Source: Parendozoicomonas callyspongiae
Lineage (GTDB): Bacteria > Pseudomonadota > Gammaproteobacteria > Pseudomonadales > Endozoicomonadaceae
Direction: 5' to 3'
Length of the DNA: 64,000 nucleotides
NCBI RefSeq assembly: GCF_023502345.1
Contig: NZ_JAMFLX010000022.1
Coordinates: forward strand, 1 to 64,000
The notes under the pieces are model-generated. The model had not been told where the DNA came from and searched no databases. It was given only the letters and a program-made list of their open reading frames with translations. The translations under genes and the position numbers were made by a program. Within the stretch, counting starts at the first letter, position 1, and each line of letters opens with the position of its first letter. Positions 10,065-19,143 of this stretch are shown piece after piece.

Positions 10065-11792
10065 TTAATAAACAGCAACAGTTCCCAATTCAAATTGTTT
10101 AATCAATGATCCAACCTGACTAAACTTTCTCACCGCTCTTGCATATTGAGTTCCGCAGTCCCAAACTGCATGCTTGCGGACTCTCCTTTGTGTCACTGAT
10201 ACCTTTTTATTCGCCTGCTTTTTGTCGTAATCGTGCTGCAGCAGATTCAACCTTTGCTTCACGAACGGCATTTTAGCTTCAAGAACTGCTCGATTTTCAG
10301 TAAACCACTTTGGCCGGATATCTGCCAGATCCCCCCACATTGGGTTGATAAACATGTAATAGTTATTGTCTACAAGAAGCTGAATAATCAGTTTCAACTG
10401 CTCTTTGTTATAGACAGTCACCACCTGCTCATTCTTGCGCTTAAAGGCTGGAATAGCTTCGATAACCTTGCGCGGAAAATAGATTGTGGCAGGGAAGTTA
10501 TCTTCCAGCTTACTGAATGGGCTTGTGCAATCGGTATTATGATGAACCAACGGGTTATCACGATTGATGGCACTGACTTCTGACTTTCCGTAATGCCTGA
10601 TCATGTCATAGGTGCGGGGGGATACATTACCGATATCCTGAATTTCGGGCTCAAGGAACTTATTGAGTTTAGATTCGCGGCGTAGCTTGGCGATATGGGT
10701 TTCTCTTCGACGCTCCTGAAAAGCCTCTTCTTGTGTTAATGGCCCGTAGTTTGAGCTTCTTCGGCGACTTGCACGGCGTTCATATTTATCAAGGCGTCCG
10801 TATACAGACCCAGGGGCAATAAGTGGGACAGGAAGTCGGTCTTTTCCACCAAGATCCAGTTCTTCACGAGGGAATGCTTCAAACAGGGGATCTGCATCAG
10901 CAGTAATTGGAAGTTTCTTTTCAGGGTGGCACAGAACATTCAGGGGTTCTTTTTTGCCATCTACAACATTGAAAATATACCAGTATCCATCTTTGTTCAG
11001 TTCTGCCACCTGAGTGAACTCTGTCCAGTCATTGGCAAAAACCTTGAACTTAATCTGGCAGGGATTTCCAGCTTTATCTTTGATCGTTTCAAGCCTTTCA
11101 AAATGCCCTGAATTGATTGTCTCCAGTTCTTCAATCCGAGCAGTACTTATCTTTAACTGCGATGGGATGGCATGCACAGAACTGATGCCGGCGACTTCTT
11201 TATTGTATTTATCAACAAGCGCTTCATCTTCACCATGAAGTTTACTGTAGTGCTGATCAATACAAATAAAACTTTGCTGAAGTCCCCAGCTGGAACTCTT
11301 TCCTTTGATTGGAAATGGTTTGGTCGGGTTGCCTTCCAGGATAGGCCTTTTACACAGTGCATCGACAGGACGGATTGCAAAAGGGTTGCCCCTTTCATCA
11401 ACAGCCAAAATAAAGTCTTCAATATACTTTTTGGGCAGTCCTTGCTTTTTATCAGCTGCAACTTCTTCAACTCCCCAGACCATACTGTCTATCATGAGTT
11501 CTTCTGAGGTTTTCTCCGGTCCTACAGGAGCATCAAAGTTTGATAAACCACTGCGACGCTTGCGGTGTGGAGCTGTTAAGGAAACTCCGGAAGTTCTGGG
11601 GAAGCTTGCGGCTGAGTCATCTCCATTTTCCCTGCCTGAACTATATGCAGAGTCACTGGAGTCAGTACTGCTTGAAGAAACTTTGCGAAGGTTGAATTCA
11701 GGCGTCTTGCCAGTTTCTTTTACTGTACTCCTGTCTTCCTCAATAGTTATGGGGATCACTGGTCCCTGACTTTGATCAATAATATTCTGCAT
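10065..11792 (-). CDS. Hypothetical protein, 575 aa, no recognised family
   Basis: I do not recognise it. The start at 11792 is chosen over an in-frame ATG at 11873 because GGGAGAGAG lies just upstream. There is no signal peptide or membrane helix. The first 110 residues are Ser/Thr/Glu-rich and probably disordered. The rest is globular, with a mixed charged composition and an Arg-rich segment near the middle (KYERRASRRRSSNYG). The C-terminal 90 residues are rich in Lys, Arg and Gln. An acidic, Ser-rich, disordered N-terminus followed by a globular body is common in translocated effectors, but no export signal or catalytic motif can be named. Confidence 0.55.
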   Translation of the reverse strand: MQNIIDQSQGPVIPITIEEDRSTVKETGKTPEFNLRKVSSSSTDSSDSAYSSGRENGDDSAASFPRTSGVSLTAPHRKRRSGLSNFDAPVGPEKTSEELMIDSMVWGVEEVAADKKQGLPKKYIEDFILAVDERGNPFAIRPVDALCKRPILEGNPTKPFPIKGKSSSWGLQQSFICIDQHYSKLHGEDEALVDKYNKEVAGISSVHAIPSQLKISTARIEELETINSGHFERLETIKDKAGNPCQIKFKVFANDWTEFTQVAELNKDGYWYIFNVVDGKKEPLNVLCHPEKKLPITADADPLFEAFPREELDLGGKDRLPVPLIAPGSVYGRLDKYERRASRRRSSNYGPLTQEEAFQERRRETHIAKLRRESKLNKFLEPEIQDIGNVSPRTYDMIRHYGKSEVSAINRDNPLVHHNTDCTSPFSKLEDNFPATIYFPRKVIEAIPAFKRKNEQVVTVYNKEQLKLIIQLLVDNNYYMFINPMWGDLADIRPKWFTENRAVLEAKMPFVKQRLNLLQHDYDKKQANKKVSVTQRRVRKHAVWDCGTQYARAVRKFSQVGSLIKQFELGTVAVY

Positions 11793-11961
11793 GGCTCTCT
11801 CCCTGAACATAATAATCATTGTTTGGGATAAGTATATGTATAAAAAACACCCTTTTTGGGTCTTTAAAACCATGGTCTAAGTCTATTGGCCTGTTTTACA
11901 ACTAAGGTCGCAAGGCGTTGTTGAAGTTTGGTCGAGGGTGCTTTGAGCAGAGTCCCTTCTC

Positions 11962-12789
11962 TTGCGTTGGAGCTGGCAGTGGACAGGGCAAACACAATCT
12001 GCTCGCGGGTCTTCTGCAGGAAGTCGACGGGGCTGCGGCCGGTGGTCAGGAAAATCATGGCTGGGTAGAACAGGAACAGCCAGATCATCATGACAATAAC
12101 GCCGGTTCCAACATAGGACATCACACTCAGAATACTGTTGATATCCAGAGTGGCTGCCATCCTGGCGGTTAGGGCAAATACGCCAACCGGAGCCAGGGAC
12201 ATGATCATGGTGGTCAGCTTCATCATCAGGTTGTTGGCAACCGCAAAGGCTTTGCTGGCACTGTGAGTGTCGTGATTTTCCAGTTTCTTGATGGCAACAC
12301 CTGTCATGATGGCCATAAAGAGAATCTGCAGAATATTACCGGCAACAAATGCCTTGAATGGATTGGCTGGAACAATACCAACAACCATTGTCAGCAAGGA
12401 GGGTGGTTCTTTCAGGCTTAGAGCAATGCCTGCATCAGCCAGTCCAAGGTTGGTACCGGAACCCGGCTCGATCACCAGAGTCAGGCCAATAGCTGTGGCA
12501 ATAGCGATTACGGTGTTATCAGATAAAGGCTGACAGTTTTAAAGCCCAGCCGGCCAAACTGGCTGACATCTTCCAGAGTGCAGACTGCATTGACTATGGA
12601 GATAAAGATCAGAGGTACAACAACCAGTTTGATCATGGAGACAAACAGAGTGCCAACCGTGCCCATTGTGTTCTCGACCAGATAGGTTTGCAGCAGACCA
12701 CCAGGAGCAGCAACGGCCTGAATAAGGCCGCTAATTACCAGGCCACTGATTAAGGCGAGAAGAACGCGAGAGGCAAGGATTTTACTCAT
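11962..12789 (-). pseudogene. Broken dicarboxylate/amino acid:cation (DAACS) symporter
   Basis: Two minus-strand pieces together form most of a sodium/dicarboxylate symporter: an N-terminal piece (12789-12508, with LFVSMIKLVVVPLIFISIV) and a second piece (12475-11962, with NPFKAFVAGNILQILFMAI and FALSTASSNA). The frame shifts by one base near 12516-12520, at ATAACACCG, where adding one A would restore a continuous reading frame. The second piece stops resembling the family right after the conserved SSNA of the transport core. It continues into unrelated residues to a stop at about 11867, so the last transmembrane helices are lost. Two independent lesions make it a real pseudogene rather than a sequencing slip. 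Confidence 0.85.
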
Positions 12790-12940
12790 GGAAATATCTG
12801 TCTCCTGTAAAGCAGGATCGTGAAGAGATGTGTCTCATTATGGAGGCAGACTTTACTGATAGAGGTTGCGACATACAAGATGCTGAAAATCAATATATTT
12901 TCAGAAAACAACTCTGAAAATATTTAATATACATTAGTAT

Positions 12941-13049
<109 letters not shown>

Positions 13050-13217
13050 CGCAAAAGGAGAGGATGCTTTTTATGTGGGATAGATATGACAGGAACAATA
13101 TCCTCTGACAAAATCAGTCGTGCGGATTGTACGTATTTCGCGGGCGGTTGTGCTTTTTACCAGCATTTTGTCACTGGCATTCTGGTAGGTGAGAGAATTA
13201 AAGATGAAGAATGAAAT

Positions 13218-13250
13218 AAAAAAGGGAGCAATAGCAAGTGCTCCCTTTTT
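13218..13250. terminator. Rho-independent terminator downstream of the cold-shock gene
   Basis: Strong stem AAAGGGAGCA (13221-13230) with TGCTCCCTTT (13239-13248), flanked by A-runs and T-runs on both sides, so it can work in either direction. On the minus strand it ends the csp transcript. Confidence 0.85.
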
Positions 13251-13325
13251 TCTCAGTCATTCTTTTCGCGGCCTGTCAGAAAAGAGTGGTTGCGAAAAGA
13301 ACGGCAGGACAAACAGTGTGCCTAA

Positions 13326-13535
13326 TTACAGGACAACAATGTTCTCAGCCTGCAGACCTTTTTGGCCTTCAGTTACGATGAACTGTACTTTCTGGCCTTC
13401 AACCAGAGTACGGAAACCGGAACCGGTGATGTTACGGAAGTGAGCGAAAACGTCAGAACCGTTTTCCTGCTCGATAAAACCAAAACCCTTGGATTCGTTG
13501 AACCACTTAACAGTGCCGTTTACAGTTTCGGACAT
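13326..13535 (-). CDS. Cold-shock protein (CspA family RNA chaperone)
   Basis: 69-residue single cold-shock domain, the standard length. RNP1 (KGFGFIE) and RNP2 (DVFAHFRN) are both present; RNP2 has Phe-Arg-Asn where E. coli CspA has Phe-Ser-Ala. It binds single-stranded RNA and melts secondary structure. The start at 13535 is set by homology ([13 protein letters not shown]) and a GGGA upstream; in-frame codons further upstream belong to the leader. The leader is long and AT-rich, as in cold-regulated csp mRNAs. Confidence 0.95.
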   Translation of the reverse strand: MSETVNGTVKWFNESKGFGFIEQENGSDVFAHFRNITGSGFRTLVEGQKVQFIVTEGQKGLQAENIVVL

Positions 13536-13884
13536 GATAGATATCCCATAATTTAATTGAGTAATTTGCTTTAAAAGATAAAGCAGGTTTGGCAGGAAAT
13601 GTCGCAATTACTTATAAATTACAAGACGAGGTACAACGAGATAACTTCGAAAAGCTAATAATAAATATCTGACTTTCTTCTGCCCAGAGGGCATTCTACA
13701 GGTGGTCGTAGTGATGTCAATTCAGGAAAAAATAAAAAACTCAGGCCCGCTTTTCGCCTTGGGAAAATGCTTGATCTGAATCCTTTGATTGTTGTTTTTT
13801 TTACAAAATCAAATCGAAAAAGATACAGTTGTTTGGGCGATTTTTACCATCTCCCAAACAACTATAAAGGTCGCCTGAATGTGA
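13536..13884. other. Leader of the cold-shock gene and end of the DapA-like gene
   Basis: About 150 AT-rich bases upstream of csp are probably its 5' untranslated leader. The left part of the DapA-like side contains the hairpin at 13827-13863. No further gene is seen. Confidence 0.5.
13827..13863 (-). terminator. Terminator-like hairpin after the DapA-like gene
   Basis: Perfect 11-base-pair stem AGTTGTTTGGG (13827-13837) with CCCAAACAACT (13853-13863), placed 20 bases after the minus-strand stop at 13885. On that strand it is followed by GTATCTTTTTC, a moderate T-run. Confidence 0.7.
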
Positions 13885-14826
13885 TCAGACAAACCTTTGA
13901 AAGAATTCAGGAATCAGTTCAACACCTCTTTCCCGGACGGGATCGAGATATTCATCATCAACCCATGAATAGGGCCAGCGCAGTCTTTGATGGAGATCAC
14001 CACACCAGCCGCTGGCAACGGCCATAAACTTATCGCAGGCATGCCAGGGGAGGTTGTGTTCAGTAACGAAAGGATTGATGCACTCTTTCATAAACTGCTT
14101 GATTCGCTGTTCCAGTTCCAGACCGGCTTCAAAATCGCTCTCAATCAATTCATTCCAGGATTCTGCTGCGCAGGGGTTCATAGCCGCAACGCTGGAGTAG
14201 GAACCCTGGGCACCGCGTTTCATCCCACTGGCAAGATGTTCGCCGGGAACAAAGACAGACAGGCGCTCCATAACCTCCTGCATGCTTTCATACCAGTCAT
14301 CGTCACCACCACAGGTACTGATACCGGCAAGCTCCGGAATTTCATCCGCCAGCCACAGGTAATCTTCTGGAGACAGCTGGGTTTTTGCATGACGGGGATT
14401 ACAGAGAATCAGGCTGTGCCCGCGGGCATTCTTTGCACAACCCTTTAAAAAGCGAAGGGTACCGCGTCGGTCAGTAGGAACCCAGTCAGGAAGAATCAAC
14501 TGGATAGCAGCAGGAGCCTGGTCAGCAGCGGCTGCTATCCGCTCAAGGCTTTCAAATGGGTGGGCGTGATTAGCACCAATCTGGTATGGAATGCCGTGTC
14601 GCTGGCATGCGGAAGCAAATCTCTCGATCAGACGGCAGTATTCACTGAAGGTAATGTTATAGAACTCTCCGGTACTGCCATTGGCGTAGACACCATGAAT
14701 GCCCGATGCACTGATGTGAGAGATCTCTTCGTCAATAAAGCTGTAGTCGAGGACGCTGTGCTCTTTTATCTGCAAAAGCAGAGGGCACCAGGTGCCGCGA
14801 ATATCCGAAGCTGTATATACATTCAT
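13885..14826 (-). CDS. DapA-superfamily protein lacking the Schiff-base lysine
   Basis: 313 residues with the DHDPS/N-acetylneuraminate lyase TIM-barrel pattern. The pyruvate-carboxylate loop is intact (NGSTGE, residues 49-54) and the strand order matches. The two catalytic positions are changed. The tyrosine of the usual YNxP is cysteine (LCNP, 141-144), and the lysine of the usual GIKD is serine (GIST, 168-171). The normal class I aldolase chemistry through a lysine imine therefore looks impossible, unless another lysine substitutes. The gene is intact, well spaced and of normal length, so it is probably functional in another role. It stands alone between csp and a DUF962 gene, so context gives no substrate. 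Confidence 0.8.
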   Translation of the reverse strand: MNVYTASDIRGTWCPLLLQIKEHSVLDYSFIDEEISHISASGIHGVYANGSTGEFYNITFSEYCRLIERFASACQRHGIPYQIGANHAHPFESLERIAAAADQAPAAIQLILPDWVPTDRRGTLRFLKGCAKNARGHSLILCNPRHAKTQLSPEDYLWLADEIPELAGISTCGGDDDWYESMQEVMERLSVFVPGEHLASGMKRGAQGSYSSVAAMNPCAAESWNELIESDFEAGLELEQRIKQFMKECINPFVTEHNLPWHACDKFMAVASGWCGDLHQRLRWPYSWVDDEYLDPVRERGVELIPEFFQRFV

Positions 14827-15173
14827 AATGTTATGCCCTATTGCTCTCCCTGCCGGCTGGAGTCTTTGTTGCAGGCGGCAATAGCTTTATTCGTAAGTGC
14901 TGGCGCACATTAATGACGATTTGGTGAGTTATAAATCGTGAGTGACCGCTATTCCATGATGTTTATCAAGGTAATGTGAGGGAGATAAACTGGTTTTGTA
15001 GGGATAATGAATGTTTATCTACGATCTGTTGACAGTGGTGTGATCGTAAAAACCGAAAGGAAAAACTTTCTTTGGGCGAAATTTTGGAGAAACTTTTCAG
15101 AAAACTTGCCTAGATGATTGAAATCCCCAGCTTGAATGCATCAAGCCAGGGATCAAAGGCAAGAAATAGAGAG
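14827..15173. other. Intergenic, nothing recognised
   Basis: 347 bases upstream of the DapA-like gene and after the convergent DUF962 gene. No coding frame, tRNA or clear terminator is seen. It presumably holds the DapA-like promoter. Confidence 0.4.
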
Positions 15174-15539
15174 CTATTTTGCCAACTGTTTCATGACGAA
15201 ATCTTTAAGCATTACCCAGTCTCCCATAAAACTGTAGAGCGGATATTTGAAAGTGGCAGGCTTGTTCTTCTCAAAGAAAAAATGCCCAACCCATGCAAAC
15301 CCGTAGCCAACAACAGGTAAGAGAAATAGCAGCCGGTATTGAGCTGTTATCAGACTATAGGCAAGGAGAATCAGCACAAGTGTGCTGCCTATATAGTGCA
15401 GGTTTCTGCAGACAGGGTTGCTGTGTTCGTTCAGGTAATAGGGATAAAACTCGGCAAAGGACTGAAATCGCTGGTTCAAAACTGGCTCCACATTTTTATT
15501 ATTTTCTTCATTCTCTTGAAATTGGAAGAAATAGTCCAC
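15174..15539 (-). CDS. DUF962 / Mpo1-like membrane protein
   Basis: 121-residue small membrane protein of the DUF962 (Mpo1-like, YGL010w) family. The family signature is clear: FYPYYLNEHSNPVCRNLHYIG, with the conserved His residues, then two hydrophobic helices, then GHFFFEKNKPATF and WVMLKDF. Yeast Mpo1 is a dioxygenase in phytosphingosine alpha-oxidation; bacterial members have no proven role. The start codon is GTG at 15539, with no strong ribosome site, so the N-terminus is slightly uncertain. Confidence 0.88.
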   Translation of the reverse strand: MDYFFQFQENEENNKNVEPVLNQRFQSFAEFYPYYLNEHSNPVCRNLHYIGSTLVLILLAYSLITAQYRLLFLLPVVGYGFAWVGHFFFEKNKPATFKYPLYSFMGDWVMLKDFVMKQLAK

Positions 15540-15609
15540 GAAAAGAAGCTGCCTGTCAGGTTTGATCTAGAATCCGTGGCTTCATCACTTATAGGGTGTA
15601 GGTAGTCCG

Positions 15610-16782
15610 ATGCAGAAATTCTTTTGCACTGCACTTGTAAAGAGCAATAGTTTTTTAGTGTTTGTTTTATGCTTGGGAGTTGTAAGCACTGTCAGAGGGG
15701 TAGGGCTGACACCTTATTTCAGCCTTATGTATCACTTCGACAGGGCCGTATTGACTTATGCAGATTCTAAGGAAGCAAAGCAGATGTCATTTACAGATTA
15801 TGAGGATATAGTTACACGTTTGATTGATTCAGGCGTAGATAGTCAAGCAGGGGAAAGGGATTGTGTTGCTGAAGAAATGGTTGGTCTATTCCTACAAGAC
15901 CTGCAGCGAAATCTAACCAATAATGACAGGGATGATGTATTGCAACCTGATCATCCTGAATTTGACCACATTGTGCAGGATGATTTGGAAAACTACCTGA
16001 GCCTCCTGAAAACTATTCTTTTGGCTAAGGTGAAACAGGAAAAGTTCTTCTCCTCGCTAGGAGAACTTTGCCTGAAGTTTCAAAAAAATGGCAGAACACC
16101 CAGAGGCATAGTTGAGGTTGATTATGATCTGGAATTGCACAAACAATCTGATGCGCCCATAGATTATGAAGCCTGGGCAGAGTTTTACAATGAATATGAC
16201 AGGATTGTGAGTGATTTATGTAACTCATGGCTCCAAGAATGCATCAGTGGAACAACGAAAGTAGCCCAATATAGAAATGTTATGAGTGAGAGGATGTGCG
16301 AAGTAGCTTTTCACTCTTTCAATGGATGTCAGGTATTAGAGATAAAGAAATTCAGTTCTGCCTTTGGTAAAGGGCACGCTGGGAGATTGGCTCCTTCTCG
16401 CTCTTTCCAGGCCGGAGGCGTACCTCTCTGGTTCAGACTGGATAGGGGAAGAAGAGGGACCAGTACGAAAAAAGTGTCACTTTACCTACACCAAAAAAGA
16501 TCAGGCAAAGAATTCTCTAAGTGGCCTTCGTTAATACAGGTACAGTTTTTTGCTGCCGGAAATGCCTTTGCAGGACGAGCAAAAAATACAGGCAACCTGG
16601 AAGTCGCCCTGGATATGAGGCCCGTTATTTCTTCAAGTTCGAAAGCTGCAGCAGCCACAAGCAACATCATTCAAATTCATGAGGTGGCTGACTTTGTATC
16701 TACTGACGACAGGAAATACCTGACAGAGCAGTCAATGCTATTGGGTGTTGCTGCAAGAGGGGTATGGAGTGGAAAGAAATAA
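15610..16782 (+). CDS. Exported hypothetical protein, 390 aa
   Basis: Unrecognised. The N-terminus is a signal peptide (basic MQKFFCTALVKSN, hydrophobic FLVFVLCLGVVSTV, cleavage near VRG-VG). The mature part is acidic and helical up to about residue 250, then more basic and Ser/Gly-rich. Cysteines near residues 93, 158, 206, 212, 232 and 241 could form disulfides after export. No enzymatic motif is apparent. Its base composition is lower in GC than gldA beside it. The two genes converge on the hairpin at 16782-16810. A secreted host-interaction protein is a guess from export alone. Confidence 0.6.
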   Translation: MQKFFCTALVKSNSFLVFVLCLGVVSTVRGVGLTPYFSLMYHFDRAVLTYADSKEAKQMSFTDYEDIVTRLIDSGVDSQAGERDCVAEEMVGLFLQDLQRNLTNNDRDDVLQPDHPEFDHIVQDDLENYLSLLKTILLAKVKQEKFFSSLGELCLKFQKNGRTPRGIVEVDYDLELHKQSDAPIDYEAWAEFYNEYDRIVSDLCNSWLQECISGTTKVAQYRNVMSERMCEVAFHSFNGCQVLEIKKFSSAFGKGHAGRLAPSRSFQAGGVPLWFRLDRGRRGTSTKKVSLYLHQKRSGKEFSKWPSLIQVQFFAAGNAFAGRAKNTGNLEVALDMRPVISSSSKAAAATSNIIQIHEVADFVSTDDRKYLTEQSMLLGVAARGVWSGKK

Positions 16783-16810
16783 CTCAGAGCGCTCCCTAGG
16801 CACTCTGAGT
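16782..16810. terminator. Convergent terminator
   Basis: Stem ACTCAGAG (16782-16789) with CTCTGAGT (16803-16810), between the converging exported-protein gene and gldA. A short A/T flank on each side suggests bidirectional use. Confidence 0.65.
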
Positions 16811-16820
16811 AAAAGAACGT

Positions 16821-17915
16821 CTATTTGGACAATCTGCGTAAACCTTCAGCATTAGCCACTTTGAGTGCTGCAAACACATTGCGCATGCTGATTTCACAAG
16901 GCTCATTGTGAATAGTTTCACCCTCTGCACAGGCTGCTTCTGCCACGGCCATAAGGTCGGTATCTGAAATATCCTTCAGGCCGATCTCTCTCAGGGTAAT
17001 AGGTAGACCAACAGCCTGGCAGAAGTCGTAGACCATATCCACGGTTGCCTGATCCTGATCACTTAGGAACATCATGGCCTGAATGCCGATGGCAACTTTC
17101 TCGCCGTGAAGAGCGCCGTGGGTATCGGGAAGAACTGTCAGTCCATTGTGAATGGCGTGCGCTGCTGCCAGACCGCCGCTTTCAAAGCCGATGCCGCTTA
17201 GCAGTGTGTTCGCTTCGACAATATGTTCCAGTGCCGGGGTGACAACACCGGCCTTGCAGGCTTCGAGAGCCATGGGGCCGTACTCCAGAAGAGTTTCATG
17301 GCACAGCTTCGCCAACGCATAGGCAGAGATAGGCCCTTGCCGTCCTGTCATATTGCCACTTTGATTCTTGTGGCAGTGATCGGCCTCAAACCAGGTTGCA
17401 AAAGCATCACCCATACCAGCAACAAGCATGCGGGTTGGTGCTTTGGCAATAATGTCAGTGTCAACGATAACCGCATCCGGGTTTCTGGAAAGCAGCATAT
17501 AACGGTCGAAGTTACCACTTGAGGTGTATATGACTGAGAGCGCACTACAGGGTGCATCTGTAGAAGCAATACTTGGTACGATAACAACCGGGTGGCTGGT
17601 TAGATGTGCAGCTGCTTTTGAGGTGTCAAGAACCTTACCGCCACCAACACCGACAATGACTTTTGCTTCATTATCACGAGCCAGGTTACAGATTCTCTCA
17701 ATTTCCTCATCACAGCATTCACCATTAAAAATTGTCGTGGAGAAATTCAGGCTGCGAGTGAGAATGTGGCGAATCCGTTCGCCATACTGTTCATGAACAA
17801 AAGGATCAAGTAGGACGAGAGCGTTTTTTCCTAACCGTGCCGTTTCTTCCCCAAGAACCTCAAGAGCCTTGTCCCCCTGGACATATCGGTTGGGGAAAAT
17901 GGCTGTAGTAATCAT
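16821..17915 (-). CDS. gldA: Glycerol dehydrogenase
   Basis: 364-residue iron-containing-ADH-type, zinc-dependent NAD+ glycerol dehydrogenase, which converts glycerol to dihydroxyacetone. The NAD loop GVGGGKVLDTSKA (about 89-101) and the zinc ligands are present: Asp170 in GMGDAFATWFEAD, His253 in AAAHAIHNG and His270 in DTHGALHGEKVA. It aligns with E. coli GldA over its full length. The start at 17915 is preferred over 17930 because GAGGGCGG lies 8 bases before it. Its product is the substrate of DhaKLM, encoded 5.6 kb away in the same direction. Together they give an anaerobic route from glycerol to dihydroxyacetone phosphate. Confidence 0.96.
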   Translation of the reverse strand: MITTAIFPNRYVQGDKALEVLGEETARLGKNALVLLDPFVHEQYGERIRHILTRSLNFSTTIFNGECCDEEIERICNLARDNEAKVIVGVGGGKVLDTSKAAAHLTSHPVVIVPSIASTDAPCSALSVIYTSSGNFDRYMLLSRNPDAVIVDTDIIAKAPTRMLVAGMGDAFATWFEADHCHKNQSGNMTGRQGPISAYALAKLCHETLLEYGPMALEACKAGVVTPALEHIVEANTLLSGIGFESGGLAAAHAIHNGLTVLPDTHGALHGEKVAIGIQAMMFLSDQDQATVDMVYDFCQAVGLPITLREIGLKDISDTDLMAVAEAACAEGETIHNEPCEISMRNVFAALKVANAEGLRRLSK

Positions 17916-18163
17916 ATAATCCGCCCTCATTTATCATTCGTTTTTTCTGCGTTTCAAACCGTATTTACCACGCTGTTTGAAAGTTGCTGTTGTTTCATGT
18001 CAAGTCTCTTATTTATTCGCTTTATAAAGATTTTCTGTAATCCGTAACTAAAGAAACTTGTAACAAACCTGCCGGATAAAAAATAAGAAGTCGATTAAAA
18101 AATGACACCATGTTAACAGCAGTGGTCAGAACTCTTGTCTAAACTCCAGCTCCAATAAACACC

Positions 18164-19057
18164 ATGTTGATAATGAAGAGCCTAGTAATGACATCTTTTC
18201 GTAACCGTTTGAGATTTGGATTATCCCTCCTGCTTGCCGTTTTCCTGACCTGTTCAGTTCATGCCGACAGTAAGGATCACTACACGCTTGATAATAAATG
18301 GGAAAAAGCAAGAGAGCGTCTTCAGTATCTTGAAGCGATGTCTAACCCCGGAACATTTGAGCGTCTTGAAAAACTGGAAATTCAAAAAGGCTGGCGTTGC
18401 CTTGATGCCGGGGCTGGTTATGGAGGTGTTACACGCTGGCTGGCCGATAAAGTAGGGCTAGAGGGCCATATTGATGCTCTGGATATGGATGCTCACTTTC
18501 TGCAGGAAATTGACAATCCCAATGTTCAGGTTCTTGTTCGAAACCTTGTTGATGATTCCCTTCCTGCAGAAGCTTACGATCTGGTGTTTGCCCGTGATGT
18601 GATATTTCATATTCCGGAGAGAGAAGCTGTTATCAAAAAGCTGGCAGGCGCTTTAAAGCCAGGAGGCATTCTTGTTGTTGAGGATCTGGCTATGTTTCCG
18701 GGGCGTTTCAAGAACTTTTCTGAAAATCCTGAAGTCAGTCATACGGCTGATAGGTTGTACTACATACTGAATGAGCGCGAGTTGATGTCATTTACCTCTG
18801 CCTATGAAAACCCTAAGATCTTTGAGCAAATTGGTCTGGAAGAGGTGAGAAGCAGTGCATACTCAACGTATCACCATGGTGGCGATGAGGAAGGTAAAGT
18901 GCTGAATTTTTCAATGATTCAGCTGAAACCATTGCTGGTTGGCAAGTTAGGTATAGATGAAGATCTTTATGAAAAATCTCGCCAGCAGTATTTGGAGAAA
19001 ACAGCCCGCTGGTGGGGGATGTCCCGAGTTGTGACAGTGGGAACCAAACCACTGTAA
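18164..19057 (+). CDS. SAM-dependent methyltransferase with an apparent Sec signal peptide
   Basis: 297 residues. A class I methyltransferase fold is clear from motif I (CLDAGAGYGGVTRWLAD, about 79-95), the acidic ribose-binding end of strand 2 (ALDMDAH), and the Asp-rich post-motif FARDVIFHIPERE, followed by LKPGGILVVEDL. The surprise is the N-terminus: basic SFRNRLRFG, then LSLLLAVFLTCSVHADS, which looks like a cleavable Sec signal peptide. S-adenosylmethionine is not known to be available in the periplasm, so either the protein is anchored or retained, works in another compartment, or uses the fold differently. Several ATG codons cluster at the start (18164, 18173, 18188), none with a strong ribosome site. 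A terminator follows. Confidence 0.8.
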   Translation: MLIMKSLVMTSFRNRLRFGLSLLLAVFLTCSVHADSKDHYTLDNKWEKARERLQYLEAMSNPGTFERLEKLEIQKGWRCLDAGAGYGGVTRWLADKVGLEGHIDALDMDAHFLQEIDNPNVQVLVRNLVDDSLPAEAYDLVFARDVIFHIPEREAVIKKLAGALKPGGILVVEDLAMFPGRFKNFSENPEVSHTADRLYYILNERELMSFTSAYENPKIFEQIGLEEVRSSAYSTYHHGGDEEGKVLNFSMIQLKPLLVGKLGIDEDLYEKSRQQYLEKTARWWGMSRVVTVGTKPL

Positions 19058-19075
19058 AGAGTCTTTATATAAAGA

Positions 19076-19105
19076 AGGAGCCCGGTTAAAGTGCCGGGCT
19101 TTGCC
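19076..19105 (+). terminator. Terminator after the methyltransferase
   Basis: Stem AGCCCGG / CCGGGCT with an 8-base loop, followed by a short T-run, just before selD. selD therefore probably has its own promoter or depends on read-through. Confidence 0.65.
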
Positions 19106-19143
19106 CTCTATTGAACAGGGCTGCTTTTGAGGACAACTTCGAT

